Below, piece by piece: positions 63,947 to 64,000 of a DNA stretch of 64,000 nucleotides. The notes beneath the pieces were generated by a model. That model did no database searches and was not told the DNA's origin. It saw only the letters and a program-made list of their open reading frames with translations. Both the position numbers and the translations under genes were made by a program. The DNA lies in NCBI GenBank assembly GCA_020851975.1, contig JADZBS010000023.1, positions 1-64,000 on the forward strand, in the 5' to 3' direction. The DNA is from Gammaproteobacteria bacterium (GTDB taxonomy: Bacteria > Pseudomonadota > Gammaproteobacteria > Steroidobacterales > GCA-2729495). Within the stretch, counting starts at the first letter, position 1; the number at the start of each line of letters is the position of its first letter.

Positions 63947-64000
63947 ATGATCAGGAGCATGACCGGCTTCGCGCGCAGCGAAACCGACACCCCGCAGGGA
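63947..64000 (+). CDS. yicC: YicC family endoribonuclease, N-terminal fragment
   Basis: Only 18 codons lie in the window: MIRSMTGFARSETDTPQG, which matches the invariant YicC start (MI-x-SMT-x-x-AR). The gene continues past the right edge. yicC next to rph is the usual arrangement in proteobacteria. The divergent gap to the PP2C start is 112 bp. Confidence 0.85.
   Translation, partial: MIRSMTGFARSETDTPQG

Noticed and set aside
63835..63990. 52-codon N-terminal extension of the PP2C protein
   Set aside because: It overlaps the divergent yicC start and promoter region, has no similarity, and a TTG with GGAG upstream exists at 63834.

Overview
This is a roughly 66-68 % G+C, gene-dense chromosomal window. 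Almost every gene has its best relatives among Gammaproteobacteria. Gene neighbourhoods (divergent tesA/ybbA-ybbP, pilMNOPQ next to aroK-aroB and divergent ponA, ftsY-ftsE-ftsX-rpoH, coaBC-dut, rpmB-rpmG, rph-rdgB) and the GTAGGAGCGACG-type REP repeats at the left edge suggest a Xanthomonadales/Nevskiales/Steroidobacter-like lineage. That placement is an inference from gene order and repeat style. There are no tRNA or rRNA genes, no CRISPR array, no prophage and no intact insertion sequence.

Layout. 0-9.3 kb: REP repeats, a Rieske protein, an AmpG-like permease, xth, pyrE, a DUF4124 protein, dut, coaBC, radC, rpmB-rpmG, a fatty-acid desaturase and mutM. 9.3-17 kb: gamma-glutamyltransferase, coaD-rsmD, ftsY-ftsE-ftsX-rpoH and an OmpA-family lipoprotein. 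A perfect CIRCE (HrcA operator) lies directly upstream of rpoH. 17-23.6 kb: small metabolic genes, a thiolase and a polyhydroxyalkanoate block (phaR-phaC and a phasin) with repeated TTGCAA-type sites that look like PhaR operators, then a dienelactone hydrolase. 23.6-30 kb: LemA/M48 peptidase pair, FAH-family hydrolase, succinate-semialdehyde dehydrogenase and a MATE transporter. 30-40 kb is the accessory part: a J-domain/zinc-ribbon/PilZ-like protein, a candidate small RNA ending in a strong terminator, two related Asp-rich beta-barrel proteins (one decayed), a 2053-residue exported SpvB/FG-GAP/Rhs protein and two small lipoproteins of lower G+C. 40-48.7 kb: NUDIX hydrolase, ybbP-ybbA/tesA, an NmrA-like protein, pyrF, dgt bracketed by GGGGACAGTT palindromes, aroB and aroK. 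48.8-56 kb: an Ig-like lipoprotein placed between aroK and the pilMNOPQ operon. 56-64 kb: ponA, a nucleotidyltransferase-like protein, gltA, rpmE (with two DnaA boxes upstream), rdgB, rph, a PP2C phosphatase and the first 18 codons of yicC.

How it fits together. Most of the window is housekeeping: nucleotide metabolism and sanitation (pyrE, pyrF, dut, dgt, rdgB), DNA repair (xth, mutM, radC), CoA synthesis (coaBC, coaD), cell division and protein targeting (ftsYEX), stress response (rpoH) and cell wall (ponA, ampG). Surface functions are prominent: a type IV pilus assembly operon, a co-oriented Ig-domain lipoprotein, OmpA-like and beta-barrel proteins and the Rhs polymorphic-toxin-like protein. 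Carbon storage as PHA appears to be controlled locally by PhaR.

The most promising undescribed elements are the candidate sRNA at about 31.1-31.27 kb, the J-domain/PilZ fusion, the Rhs protein with its lower-GC tail and lipoprotein neighbours, the CIRCE-rpoH arrangement, and the palindromes reading into dgt. All gene calls rest on reading the translations; no database search was run.
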